A DNA stretch of 64,000 bases from contig NZ_JMIB01000002.1 of the NCBI RefSeq assembly GCF_000695255.1, forward strand, positions 1-64,000. Direction: 5' to 3'. This document shows positions 51,883-61,041 of this stretch, piece after piece. How positions within the stretch are numbered: position 1 is the first letter of the stretch; the number at the start of each line of letters is the position of its first letter. The translations under genes were made by a program, and so were the position numbers. The notes beneath the pieces are model-generated. The model did no database searches, was not told the DNA's origin, and saw only the letters and a list, made by a program, of their open reading frames with translations. Source of the DNA: Photobacterium galatheae. Lineage in GTDB: Bacteria > Pseudomonadota > Gammaproteobacteria > Enterobacterales > Vibrionaceae.

Positions 51883-53285
51883 GGCCTGCCCTCCCCGTCT
51901 GCTTTCACTAACGCTGTTGACGATAAAGACAGCCGTTGCTGCAAGGCCACGTCCTGTTGCAGGGTAAGCGGCATCCCGAATATCGCAGGCGTCAGATCAC
52001 TGGTGATCACCGGGGTGCCAGCCGGAATCACATCCGAACTGAACAGCACCAGATCCTGCATCGTCAGACTGGCTGTTGCAGGCAAACGGCTCAGTCTGGA
52101 ATCTTTATCTGCAATCAGCAAATATCCCTGATGCACTGCATGACGCGGAATCACCACCGCTCGAACTTCCGTCCCAATCAAGCTGGCAACCACGGGCATC
52201 CCCGACAGCAAAGGCGGCCGACTGCCAGGGGTCAGCCCCTGATAAGGCTGATCAATCGCCAGCCGAATTCCCAGCGTATGCGACTGGGGGTCCAGAGATT
52301 CTCCCAAACTGACAATCTTCCCGCGCCAGGATGAATCAGAAAAGCCCGGCACCTGAATCTCAGCCTCAAGTCCAAGTTTCACTATCAAGGGTTCAAACAA
52401 GCGGGCATCCGTGAGATCCATCAATTGTGTTCTGTCGCCAACAAGGGTTTGAAAAAAAGGTTTCAGTTTGGCAACAGGAAACTGCACGGTCACTTCCATC
52501 CGGTCAATCCCGCTGGCTTCAAATAACATTTGTCCGGCCTGCATGAACTGCGCCTGCTCCGCCTGTACTGCGGTGATCCGTCCTGTGAAAGGCATCACCA
52601 CACGGGTTCGGGCCAGATTGCGCTGTGCCTGCTTCACTTGTGTCTCGGCAACCGCCTGCCGTGCAATCAGCACATCGCGTTTGGCGGGCAGGACAGCCAG
52701 CTCGTTCTCCAGCAAGGCTTGTTCCTGCTGAAGCTGAATGAGTTTCTGCCGCTCGCCGTCGACCTGAGAAGCCGACTGCGCCCCGCGCTGATTCAGGGTT
52801 CGTTTTCTGTCCAGCTCACGTTTGGCGACAGTGATTGTGTCCTGAATCAGTGCTTTACGGCGCTTCAGCGTTTTCTCCGTTTGCGCCAGCTCAGCCAGAT
52901 TGGCCCGGGCAATCGCCAGTTCAGCTTCAGTCTGATTCAACGCGAGCTGATAATCGGCCGGATCCAGTTCGACCAGCACTTCGCCCTGATTAACCAGACT
53001 TCCCTGCTTCAGCAGGGGCGAGACCTGACTGACGGTGCCAGACACTTCTGCAATGGCTTTGACTTTCACGGCCGGCTCAATAAAACCATGTCCTGTCAGA
53101 CGGGGACGAATCAGCACTGACTTTGATTCAATGTAAGACACCGCAATCGGCGTGACCTCAACCGGCTGATGTTTTACCGGAGAGCGGGTTTTCACGAGCA
53201 TCACCAGCACAATCACTGCGCAGCCGATGAACAACGGAGCTGCGACTTTCATTTTCAGCAAGTGACGTATTTTTTGAGGGTTCAT
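51879..53285 (-). CDS. RND membrane-fusion (periplasmic adaptor) protein
   Basis: A 468-residue HlyD/AcrA-type adaptor: an N-terminal membrane anchor (APLFIGCAVIVLVMLV), a lipoyl half (LLKQGSLVNQGEVLVELDP), a long helical hairpin (about 120-215, ALNQTEAELAIARANLAEL), the second lipoyl half (TRVVMPFTGRITAVQ) and beta-barrel. It links the RND pump to an outer-membrane channel. It shares one base with the tetR stop and overlaps the pump gene by four. Confidence 0.9.
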   Translation of the reverse strand: MNPQKIRHLLKMKVAAPLFIGCAVIVLVMLVKTRSPVKHQPVEVTPIAVSYIESKSVLIRPRLTGHGFIEPAVKVKAIAEVSGTVSQVSPLLKQGSLVNQGEVLVELDPADYQLALNQTEAELAIARANLAELAQTEKTLKRRKALIQDTITVAKRELDRKRTLNQRGAQSASQVDGERQKLIQLQQEQALLENELAVLPAKRDVLIARQAVAETQVKQAQRNLARTRVVMPFTGRITAVQAEQAQFMQAGQMLFEASGIDRMEVTVQFPVAKLKPFFQTLVGDRTQLMDLTDARLFEPLIVKLGLEAEIQVPGFSDSSWRGKIVSLGESLDPQSHTLGIRLAIDQPYQGLTPGSRPPLLSGMPVVASLIGTEVRAVVIPRHAVHQGYLLIADKDSRLSRLPATASLTMQDLVLFSSDVIPAGTPVITSDLTPAIFGMPLTLQQDVALQQRLSLSSTALVKADGEGRP

Positions 53286-53941
53286 TAGATTTTCCCTTCG
53301 CCGGGTGTTTGTTGGCCGAGTCCCTGAGTCAGTAACAACGTTAAATGTTGTTTCCAGGCATCCGAACGCAGCACCTGACGGTCAACACCCAGAACCCCTT
53401 GAATCAAAGGTTCAGCAATCATGGGAAATGCCATCAGGCTAACCATGGAAGCTGTGGCAAAATGAGGATTCATATCTGCCCGTAAAATGCCTTTTTGCTG
53501 CAAGACTGAAAACATCGTCAACAATGCGTGGCCGATACGAACAGGGAACGTTTTCACAAAATGCTCTCTCAGCCGCCCTTCACTGGCCAGCACTTCGTCT
53601 TTGACCAGGTGAATCAACCACGGCTCTTCCGTCATGATGTCTGAGACGGTCTCGACCAGCATTGCAAGCACCCGATCCGGCTGTGTTTCAAGTAAAACTG
53701 CTACCTGCTGAAGTCGGCGCTGCCGCATATCACCGGTGCGATCCAGCAACGCAAGAAATAGCCCTTCTTTGTTACCGAAGTAGTAACTGATCATTGCCGA
53801 TTGTGTCCCGGCTTCTGCTGCCAGTTCACGTATGGTGATGGATTTGTAGGACTTTTTATCCAGCAAACGTTCAGCTGCATCAAGCAATGCCGCCGTCATC
53901 TGCGCCTGTTTTTCCGGATTTTGCGGTCTTCCTCTTGACAT
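53285..53941 (-). CDS. TetR-family repressor of the efflux operon
   Basis: A 218-residue regulator. The N-terminal HTH reads SITIRELAAEAGTQSAMISYYFGNKEGLF, followed by a helical ligand-binding domain. First gene of tetR-MFP-RND, with a palindrome about 30 bases upstream, so the operon is probably self-repressed and opened by a pump substrate. Confidence 0.88.
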   Translation of the reverse strand: MSRGRPQNPEKQAQMTAALLDAAERLLDKKSYKSITIRELAAEAGTQSAMISYYFGNKEGLFLALLDRTGDMRQRRLQQVAVLLETQPDRVLAMLVETVSDIMTEEPWLIHLVKDEVLASEGRLREHFVKTFPVRIGHALLTMFSVLQQKGILRADMNPHFATASMVSLMAFPMIAEPLIQGVLGVDRQVLRSDAWKQHLTLLLTQGLGQQTPGEGKI

Positions 53942-53971
53942 GATCTTCCTCTGGAGCTGTGCGCCAATTCA

Positions 53972-53987
53972 TTAATCAAGTGATTAA
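53972..53987. promoter_or_regulatory. Palindromic operator upstream of the tetR-type gene
   Basis: TTAATCA-AG-TGATTAA is a perfect 16-base dyad, 31 bases before the start codon. Likely TetR-type operator. The rest of 53942-54239 is AT-rich leader DNA for the two divergent genes and holds no gene that I can see. Confidence 0.55.
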
Positions 53988-54239
53988 CTAAAAGATAAAA
54001 GGGATCGGCGAATTTTGCAACGCATAAAATTTGTACAGAGATCAAAAATTCAGGCAGAGAAACAAACCAAACTCACCCCGCTTCAGAAACGGGTTCAGTG
54101 AAGCAGAGTTGCCGTCATGCAGGTTCTGTCGAATAAAACTTATTCCTGTTTTGCATAATAAGATAACGAGTCTATTTTTAGACTGGCTGACAATTGAAGT
54201 TGGCTTTTATTTAAAATAATGACAATAAAGGTGAGAAAA

Positions 54240-54851
54240 ATGAACAAAACAATGGATTTGGCTTTTTATCGTGAAAAAAATTTTGGTGGTACACCTGAAT
54301 ACTATTCCCTAGGAGACGATGTGACGTTTCACAATGGTGATAACTTCAATGATAAATATCTGTCCTTAAAAGTCATCAATCCGGTGAAAGTAAACTGTTA
54401 TCAGCATTCTGATGGTTCCGGTATTTTTCACAGCTATACATTAGGCGACTATGCAAGCATTGAAGAAATGGGCGGACTTTCGAAGTTCCAGATCATTGAA
54501 ATAGATACACATTTCGCAATCAGCATGCGTTTGATTGATGAAACCGGAGGCGAGCCTCGCCAATTCATGATGACCTTCAATGCACACAATATCGGCGATG
54601 CGCAAATCTGGTCTGGTGATCAAGAATATAGTTTATTACCCGTCACTGAAAATGATGACTTGGTGACTTGTGCCATTTATATTCGGGATATGACAACCGG
54701 AGAATATATTGCCAACGGCTCTATGTATTTCCAATATAATACAAACAATGGCATTGTTGAGATCGTGACACCGCCAGAAACCTTCCCGCCAAATCTGACC
54801 GTGAAACGTATTGACAATACGAAATTCGATTTCACACTGACAAGCCGGTAA
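54240..54851 (+). CDS. Beta/gamma-crystallin-like protein
   Basis: A 203-residue protein with no signal peptide. Residues about 5-90 show the Greek-key pattern of beta/gamma-crystallins: FYREKNFGGTPEYYSLG, GDNFNDKYLSLKV, then VNCYQHSDGSGIFHSYTLGD. The remaining 110 residues are beta-rich with no family that I recognise. ATG 54240 has AAGGTGAG upstream; an earlier in-frame ATG at 54219 has no site. Bacterial crystallin domains often bind Ca2+, but the usual D/N-x-x-S pairs are not clear here. Role unknown. Confidence 0.65.
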   Translation: MNKTMDLAFYREKNFGGTPEYYSLGDDVTFHNGDNFNDKYLSLKVINPVKVNCYQHSDGSGIFHSYTLGDYASIEEMGGLSKFQIIEIDTHFAISMRLIDETGGEPRQFMMTFNAHNIGDAQIWSGDQEYSLLPVTENDDLVTCAIYIRDMTTGEYIANGSMYFQYNTNNGIVEIVTPPETFPPNLTVKRIDNTKFDFTLTSR

Positions 54852-54864
54852 AACCTGATTTCAT

Positions 54865-54893
54865 GTGCCTCAATCATTTATCTGTTGAGGCAC
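54865..54893. terminator. Hairpin between convergent genes
   Basis: GTGCCTCAA / TTGAGGCAC, 9-bp stem, 11-base loop, 13 bases past the crystallin-gene stop and in front of the convergent ACT gene's end. T-runs are weak on both sides. Confidence 0.5.
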
Positions 54894-54942
54894 AATGATT
54901 CTGACTTTTATCCTGCCACCGAATGACTTTCCACTGATTTCC

Positions 54943-55359
54943 TTAATCTTGATTTCCTGAACTCTGGTTAGCCAATGCCGTTAATATGGCAACTGCTTGG
55001 TCTGCCTTGCCAGCCGGTACAAAAATATGATCATGGTAATAAGCAGCAATCACATTCGCGCTGATGCCATGTTCGGCCAACACAGTCGAGACAGCAGCAG
55101 TCAACCCAACAGCTTCCAGGCTGGAATGCACCGTTAAGGTGATACAGCGAAAAGTCGTCTCGATGGTGACGCCGATTGTCTCTGCGGCCGACTGTGTCAC
55201 AACAAGTGTCAGCCCTTCCCGCTCCCGGAAAGTTGCAATGGGTGATAAAGCCAGATAGTCAGCCATATCCCCTTCGACACAACAAAATACATATGCTTCC
55301 GGCTGCAACTGTGGCGACATTGAACGAAGCAGTTCCTGTAAATCCGTCATACCTGACAT
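54943..55359 (-). CDS. ACT-domain protein
   Basis: A 138-residue protein of two ACT-like folds: VFCCVEGDMADYLALSPIAT and FRCITLTVHSSLEAVGLTAAV, with EHGISANVIAAYYHDHIFVP near the end. This DUF2241-like family binds small ligands, usually amino acids, without a catalytic domain. It is probably in one transcript with the GNAT gene 36 bases upstream. Confidence 0.75.
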   Translation of the reverse strand: MSGMTDLQELLRSMSPQLQPEAYVFCCVEGDMADYLALSPIATFREREGLTLVVTQSAAETIGVTIETTFRCITLTVHSSLEAVGLTAAVSTVLAEHGISANVIAAYYHDHIFVPAGKADQAVAILTALANQSSGNQD

Positions 55360-55395
55360 ACTGACCCCCGATATTTCCTTATCTTTATTTCTATT

Positions 55396-55884
55396 TCACG
55401 GTTGAAGTTGTTTGTACATCACAAAAGTATCTACGTCACCCAAAGTACGGTGCCGGTATGCGCCGGGAATAGTACCTACAATTTGGTAGCCAAGTTTCTG
55501 CCATAACGCAACTGCGGCTTCATTGGTCGATACAACCGAATTAAACTGCATCGCACGAAACCCCAGCGTAATCGCCATTTGTTGCGAATGCTCACACATC
55601 GCTTTAGCTACCCCTCTCCCTCGCGCTTCAGGTGTCACCATATAACCACAATTACACACATGATCACCCGGCCCCTTCGCATTCGCTTTCAGATAATAGG
55701 AGCCCAAAACAATGCCATCCTCTTCACAGACAAAAGTTCTTAACGGCTGCTCGCACCACAATGCATATGCTTGCGACTCATTCATCTGTGGATCAAACGC
55801 ATAAGTTTCCCGGGCCTGAATAATGGCAAGAAATGATGGCCAGAATTGATGAAAATCTGATGCGGTTATTTCTCTGATCAACAT
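55396..55884 (-). CDS. GNAT-family N-acetyltransferase
   Basis: A 162-residue enzyme with motif A MVTPEARGRGVAKAMCEHSQ and closing AVALWQKLGYQIVGTIPGAY, typical of GNAT proteins. AAGAAGGAAAA precedes ATG 55884. Upstream neighbours are two very small genes on the same strand. Substrate unknown. Confidence 0.82.
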   Translation of the reverse strand: MLIREITASDFHQFWPSFLAIIQARETYAFDPQMNESQAYALWCEQPLRTFVCEEDGIVLGSYYLKANAKGPGDHVCNCGYMVTPEARGRGVAKAMCEHSQQMAITLGFRAMQFNSVVSTNEAAVALWQKLGYQIVGTIPGAYRHRTLGDVDTFVMYKQLQP

Positions 55885-55985
55885 GCTTTTTCCTTCTTTG
55901 TCTTACCGAGAATAATCCGGTGAATCACTGACAGTGAAATCATATCAGCCCTGGCCCCCTGATGATCAGCCATTTCACGATTCAT
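55878..55985 (-). CDS. Possible 35-residue peptide gene
   Basis: Starts at an ATG inside the stop region of the 73-residue gene (GAAAGAGATGAATCG) and ends overlapping the GNAT start (GCATGTTGA). It fits exactly between two coupled genes, which is suggestive, but the product has no recognisable feature. It may be a coincidence. Confidence 0.25.
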   Translation of the reverse strand: MNREMADHQGARADMISLSVIHRIILGKTKKEKAC

Positions 55986-56196
55986 CTCTTTCAACACTTG
56001 GATACTGAGCCGATGCCTGCTCATGGTAAATATCAGCCAGATAGCCTGCCAGCTCCTCCTCACGCAATTCAGGCGGAATGACCACATCATACACCCGGGC
56101 TCTCAGCGAAGTTTCGGACTCCATAAAAAGCAGCCATTCGCTATCTTTACGTTGAACCGACATCAGATGGCCAAATACCTTAAATTTGATGAACAT
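55975..56196 (-). CDS. Conserved small protein, 73 aa
   Basis: A short beta-alpha protein: FIKFKVFGHLMSVQRKDSEW, VVIPPELREEELAGYLADIY. I recall this pattern from a widespread family of about 70 residues (possibly DUF7661) with no known role. ATG 56196 has GGGAG upstream; the frame's earlier start (56262) lacks a site. Confidence 0.6.
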   Translation of the reverse strand: MFIKFKVFGHLMSVQRKDSEWLLFMESETSLRARVYDVVIPPELREEELAGYLADIYHEQASAQYPSVERDES

Positions 56197-56401
56197 GATG
56201 GATATGCTCCCTATTGATTCATTCATTGCCATCTTAGCTCGTATGATACTGCGCTTCCCCATAGAGCCAGAATTTGTTTACTGATATGCACAGATGCATT
56301 TAAAGTCAGGTCGTACAACGATTGAGTGAGTGCTATCTGCTTGAAACCAAAAGGAATGGAATGAAGAGGAAGGAAACTAATGAAGTGTAAGTGAAAAAAT
56401 T

Positions 56402-56530
56402 CGGGGCTTTTCAGCCCCGCACTCAAGGAACCATAGTTCAGTTTCTTATTATAATTCCGACGGCTGGTGACTCGATGTCACCATGCCATTAACTTAAGCG
56501 TATTCAAACGATCACAAAATGGCGAAAAAT
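56402..56530 (-). ncRNA. Candidate small RNA ending in a strong terminator
   Basis: On the minus strand, a hairpin GGTGAC-ATCGA-GTCACC (56466-56482) is followed by a single-stranded stretch and a terminator CGGGGCT-GAAA-AGCCCCG (56402-56419) with AATTTTTTC. No minus-strand coding gene lies upstream to explain the terminator. The size of about 100-130 bases and the layout suit an Hfq-type sRNA. The 5' end is a guess. Confidence 0.4.
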
Positions 56531-57171
56531 AAACGCAAAAAAACGTCAAAATTTCGTCATGATCACGAATGAATCACAGGGCTTTTGTTCAAATGGGCGT
56601 AAACAGCACGAAGAGTGAACGAAACAGGGGCATTGTCTGAAGGAGAAACCACCTGATATGTCGAATCGTTGTACTACACCAAAACCCGTGAAAGCCATCA
56701 TGGCTTTCGATACAGCCATAAACAATTTCAAGACGTTAGCATTGATTTATGACAGTACGAATACGTATGGACAACCTCTGAAAGCACATCGCAATTTACT
56801 TTGAAACTGCATTCAGCTTGTTGTACCACGGCCTGTTGACTCACTGATTCGCCTTCAATACTGCGATCTCTTTCAACAGGAAACAAAAGGATACATTTTC
56901 TCATATCTGTTGGCAATTATTCTCTTCTGTCATATCACCACCACGCCATATCCAAATAACAAGGTACTTCTCTTAACTCAACCCCCACGACGGGAAAATA
57001 TGGTCAATGAAACACAAGATAATCATTAGAATACGAATATTTATCGATTATTCATGCTACTGCTCAATGACTATCCCACCGAAAATAAGTGACAAGAGTC
57101 ACACAAAAATTGGCTAAAATCGCAAATAGAACTGTATTAACTTAGGGTAAACCTATCTGAGCGACAATATA
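56531..57171. other. Noncoding stretch upstream of the Na+/alanine symporter
   Basis: About 640 AT-rich bases. Short minus-strand frames (56546-56731, 56728-56916) have no ribosome sites and no family look. I searched for the tandem glycine riboswitch that precedes such symporters in some vibrios and did not see its core. No tRNA was seen. Confidence 0.45.
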
Positions 57172-57200
57172 TTGACAACCCAATAAGTTAGATATCTAAC
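57172..57200 (+). promoter_or_regulatory. Promoter -35 box with overlapping palindrome before the symporter
   Basis: TTGACA at 57172-57177 is followed by GTTAGATATCTAAC (57187-57200), a perfect 14-base palindrome lying where the spacer and -10 would be. This suggests a repressor site that blocks the symporter promoter. It is 68-96 bases before the start codon. Confidence 0.45.
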
Positions 57201-57267
57201 CAATATTAATCGGAATCAGTTTGAATTTATTGATTCACAGTTTTGAACCATATACAGGAAGTTAGTC

Positions 57268-58653
57268 ATGATTGAAGAATGGATTAACACTTTCGTGGGT
57301 TTTGTCTGGGGCAAACCCATGTTAGTGCTTTTGGTCGGCGGTGGAATTTTTTTCACCCTTTACGGTAAGTTCACCCCTTTTCGTTATATAAAACACAGCC
57401 TTCAGTTACTCACCGGGCAATTTGATGACAACTCCGGCAGCGGCGATTTATCTCACCGTAAAGCTTTGGCTGCAGCGCTATCCGGCACATTAGGGCTGGG
57501 CAATATTGCTGGTGTTGCCCTGGCTCTGAGTGCAGGTGGTCCCGGTGCAATATTCTGGATGTGGCTAACTGCCCTGCTGGGCGTATCTACTAAGTTTTAT
57601 ACCTGCACCCTCGGCGTGATGTACCGTCAGAAAGACTCACGTGGCCAGGTACATGGTGGACCGATGTATACCGTACAGGAAGGTCTGGGTCATAATTTTA
57701 AATGGCTGGCTATTCTTTTTGCTATATCCGGATTAATGGGATTCGTACCATCCTTTCAAATTAACCAGTTATCTGCCGTTATTCAGACTCAGTTGTTTCC
57801 GGATGTCAGCTGGCTTGAAAGTCAGACATTTTCCTGGGCGTTGGGTATTGTCCTTGCTGTATTTGTTGGCTGTGTGATCTGGGGTGGTTTAAAGCGTGTT
57901 GCGGATGTCGCCAGTGCCTTAGTCCCATTCATGGCAGGTAGTTATTTTGTAATGGCGGTTTTGGCGCTTTTACTGAACGCCGATAAAGTCCCGGTGGTTT
58001 TTGCTTCAATCTTTCAGAGTGCATTCGCGCCGGAAGCTGCTTTAGGTGGTGTGCTGAGTGTGATCATCATCGGAGTCAGCCGTGGTGCTTTCTCAAATGA
58101 GGCTGGGATCGGTACAGAGGTCATGGCACATAGTGCAGCAAAAACGGATGAGGCTGTTCGTGAAGGGCTGGTCGCCAGCCTCGGCCCTATCATAGATACC
58201 TTAATCATCTGCAGTTGTACTGCGCTGGTCATCCTGGTCACAGGTGTGCTGGAACAAAGTGAGGGGATGCAGGGCGTCAGCCTGACAATGGCGGCATTCA
58301 AAGCAGCATTTGGCTCAGCCGGTACCTGGCTACTGGCAGCACAAGTCCTGATCCTGTCGTTTACTACGGTTTTCACCTTCTGGTATTACGGTTATAAATG
58401 TTTCGTATACCTGTTTGGTGAGAAAGCAGGCGAATACTACAAGTATCTTTATTTGGTTCTTGTTGTTCTGGGTGCCGTTCTGTCTGTAGACGTCGTTTTT
58501 CTGTTCCTGATTGGTACCTATGGTTTAATGGCGATTCCAACCATGGTCTCGGGTATTCTGCTTGCACCAAAAGTGAATCAGGAAGTGAAGCGATACTTTG
58601 GAGAGGAGAAACATCGGCTGTCCGCTGACACAGCAACTCAACAGACAGACTGA
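57268..58653 (+). CDS. Na+/alanine (AGCS) symporter
   Basis: A 461-residue carrier of the AGCS family with about eleven helices. The family signature GPGAIFWMWLTALLG is intact, preceded by LSGTLGLGNIAGVALAL and followed by HGGPMYTVQEGLG. It takes up alanine or glycine with sodium, as suits a marine cell. CAGGAAGTTAGTC before the ATG is a modest ribosome site. Confidence 0.92.
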   Translation: MIEEWINTFVGFVWGKPMLVLLVGGGIFFTLYGKFTPFRYIKHSLQLLTGQFDDNSGSGDLSHRKALAAALSGTLGLGNIAGVALALSAGGPGAIFWMWLTALLGVSTKFYTCTLGVMYRQKDSRGQVHGGPMYTVQEGLGHNFKWLAILFAISGLMGFVPSFQINQLSAVIQTQLFPDVSWLESQTFSWALGIVLAVFVGCVIWGGLKRVADVASALVPFMAGSYFVMAVLALLLNADKVPVVFASIFQSAFAPEAALGGVLSVIIIGVSRGAFSNEAGIGTEVMAHSAAKTDEAVREGLVASLGPIIDTLIICSCTALVILVTGVLEQSEGMQGVSLTMAAFKAAFGSAGTWLLAAQVLILSFTTVFTFWYYGYKCFVYLFGEKAGEYYKYLYLVLVVLGAVLSVDVVFLFLIGTYGLMAIPTMVSGILLAPKVNQEVKRYFGEEKHRLSADTATQQTD

Positions 58654-58659
58654 ATCAAA

Positions 58660-58689
58660 CAGCCCCTTCTGATGTTTCCGATGGGGCTG
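58660..58689 (+). terminator. Terminator after the symporter
   Basis: CAGCCCC / GGGGCTG, 7-bp stem with a 16-base loop, just past the stop. The T-run is weak (CTCTTGATTTC). Confidence 0.5.
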
Positions 58690-58803
58690 CTCTTGATTTC
58701 CCGGGGTGCATTACGGCCATTCGTTGCAATTATCCCCGGCAATGGGGAGAAGCAACGACACTTCTACACGCCTCCCAAGCCATTTCGAAATAAGAGCTAA
58801 GAC

Positions 58804-59694
58804 TCAAAGCGACTCCTGAACGACCTTGACTTTCGCTTTGAACCACCGCCCCCCCAGCACACATACGGCCAGACCAAGAAATATCAATCCGGCTCCCAGA
58901 ATTTCTGATTCTGCCATTCGCTCCCCAAGTACCAGGGCCGCGGTGATCATGCCAACCACAGGAATCAGCAATGCAAAAGGCGTCACTGTGGCAGCAGGAT
59001 AGCTTTTAAGTAAATACCCCCACAAAGCAAACGCCAAAAGTGTTGAGATATAACTGACATAAGATAACGCCAGCCAGGTTTCAATCGTTGAACTCATAAA
59101 CAGTGAAATGGGATCGGTTGTCTCAGTCAGATAAGAAATGATCAGCAAGGGAGTCGGAGGAATCAGGCTAACCCAGACCATAAAATGCAGCAGGTTCACC
59201 CCCTGCATTCGTTTCATGATGCTATTAGAAATTGCCCAACAGAATGCAGCGGCGAGGATCATCATGAGGCCCAAGGCCGTGATATTTTCGCCACTCTCTA
59301 TAAAAAAGAAGCCGAATCCAATACTTGCAATCAAAATCCCTACCGCATGATGTTTACCAATCGCTTCTTTATAGAGCAGAACACTCAGGCCAATCGTAAA
59401 AAACACCTGTGCCTGTAACACCAGCGAAGATAATCCAGCCGAAGCATCTGCTTTCATGGCTATAAACAGCAGTCCAAACTTCAAAACACCAAGAAAAATC
59501 CCGACCCCCAGCACGTTGAATACAGACGTTTTCGGGAATGGGACAAAGAAAACGGCCGGAATCGCTACCACAGCGAAGCGTAGTGCTGAGAACAAAATTG
59601 GCGGTAACGTTTCAAAGCCGATTTTAATCGCTGAGAAATTCACGCCCCAGATCAGCACAACGAACAGCGCGACAGCAATATCTTTAGACTTCAT
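58804..59694 (-). CDS. EamA/DMT-family transporter
   Basis: A 296-residue protein with ten membrane helices in two EamA repeats: VALFVVLIWGVNFSAIKIGF at the start of the first and LGLMMILAAAFCWAISNSI at the start of the second. The family exports metabolites such as amino acids. It starts 40 bases after the O-methyltransferase gene on the same strand, so both may be one operon. Confidence 0.87.
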   Translation of the reverse strand: MKSKDIAVALFVVLIWGVNFSAIKIGFETLPPILFSALRFAVVAIPAVFFVPFPKTSVFNVLGVGIFLGVLKFGLLFIAMKADASAGLSSLVLQAQVFFTIGLSVLLYKEAIGKHHAVGILIASIGFGFFFIESGENITALGLMMILAAAFCWAISNSIMKRMQGVNLLHFMVWVSLIPPTPLLIISYLTETTDPISLFMSSTIETWLALSYVSYISTLLAFALWGYLLKSYPAATVTPFALLIPVVGMITAALVLGERMAESEILGAGLIFLGLAVCVLGGRWFKAKVKVVQESL

Positions 59695-59734
59695 GCATCC
59701 ATCCCTTGATTGAACGGCTTTATGAACAACAGCA

Positions 59735-60307
59735 TCAGGCTTTATGAACTACAAACTCACCCTTTCCGACGGGTAACAAACAGGATGTCAATGTGTCTTT
59801 ATTGCTTAAATATGCCATAAAGTCCTCCAATTCATGACGGTGAGAAATGGCGTTATCACACACCAGCACCCCACCAGAAGACAGTTTGCTCAAAAGCACA
59901 TCGATATACGATAAATACGCAGTACGATCGGCATCCAGGAAAATAAAATCAAATATCTGTTGGCTGTCCCGAATGAAGTCCTCAGCGTCAGCCTGCACCT
60001 GCACGATTCGATCCTGAAGTTCTGCACGAACAAAATTTTCTGCTGCCATTTCCGCTTTATCTGAAAGCTTCTCCACCGTCACAACTTTTCCCGATTCCGG
60101 AATCGCAGAGGCCAGCCAGAGTGTTGAATAGCCATTTGAAGTGCCAATTTCCAAAATCTGTTCAGCCTTGGCAGACTTCACCAGTACCGCCAGAAACTCC
60201 CCCGTATCACGGGTGATATTGAGCAGTTTTTTCGATTTTTCGTTTTCAGTTGCATCGTGCTGAACACCCAGCGCTTCTAGCTCTTGAAGTAGTTCTTCTA
60301 ACGGCAT
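59735..60307 (-). CDS. SAM-dependent O-methyltransferase
   Basis: A 190-residue class I methyltransferase. The SAM loop is LEIGTSNGYSTLWLA (about 55-68), VVTVEKL is the ribose acid, and DFIFLDADRTAY (about 121-132) the metal or substrate segment seen in the catechol/caffeoyl-CoA OMT group. AGGAGGAATT gives a strong ribosome site. Upstream is a long intergenic stretch; downstream is the EamA transporter. Substrate unknown. Confidence 0.8.
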   Translation of the reverse strand: MPLEELLQELEALGVQHDATENEKSKKLLNITRDTGEFLAVLVKSAKAEQILEIGTSNGYSTLWLASAIPESGKVVTVEKLSDKAEMAAENFVRAELQDRIVQVQADAEDFIRDSQQIFDFIFLDADRTAYLSYIDVLLSKLSSGGVLVCDNAISHRHELEDFMAYLSNKDTLTSCLLPVGKGEFVVHKA

Positions 60308-61041
60308 AATTCCTCCTGAAAGCTCAACCCTGACGAGGGTGACCTGATAAAGCGACCCCGATATGAATGAAAGACCATATCAGGTGAATGCATTCAGAGC
60401 AATGCAGAGCAATCGTATGAGAGATAAGTGCACGCGGCGAATTGGCTGCACCAATTCAGTCGAAATGATCCGGAGAGGTTCAACACTAACGGAATCGTTC
60501 GTATCAATGATATGGCATCATTGTATTGACTTGAACAGTTAAAAACCTTCACTCGAAGCCAGCTTCAGCATCACAAGGCAAAAGACAAGAGAGCTTGAAC
60601 ATAAACCGCCATTGAACCTCCTCACATAGAACCGCAAAGCGTTAGCCAATTAACATTGAAAAACAATGTGTTATGAGAAAATCACAGCAGAAATCACAGC
60701 CCTTCAAGTTTTCAGCAGGTAGCGCCTGCTGAAGTAAAAAACTGAAAAATATATCTCACAATAACAAATTTATATCTATTAACCTCAATCAATATCATTA
60801 TATAAATTCAAAAAGATGAAATCATATTATATTTATCACTATTATAATCAAAACTCCCAGTTGATTACGGGCATTCATTGATTATCATGTAAATAACATG
60901 TTTAATAATAACGACCATTACAGCTTTAGATCTCATTTCCAAATGATTAAAGTTAAACATATTGATTCAGCTCATTGATTAATTGAATATCAGGCCTCTG
61001 AAACACAACTGCATCAACATTCATTTTTGGAGATCATCCCA
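60308..61041. other. Long AT-rich divergent intergenic region
   Basis: About 730 bases between the leftward methyltransferase operon and the rightward lysE operon, with no gene. It holds the inverted repeat CAATGAT-ATGGC-ATCATTG (60505-60523), a possible operator, and the perfect hairpin TTCAGCAGG-TAGCG-CCTGCTGAA (60711-60733). From 60740 to 61020 it is strongly AT-rich with many short A/T tracts, as in H-NS-bound or horizontally gained promoters. Confidence 0.5.

Noticed and set aside
57001..57267. Glycine riboswitch before the Na+/alanine symporter
   Set aside because: Looked for because it precedes such carriers in other vibrios; the conserved core and tandem stems are not present.
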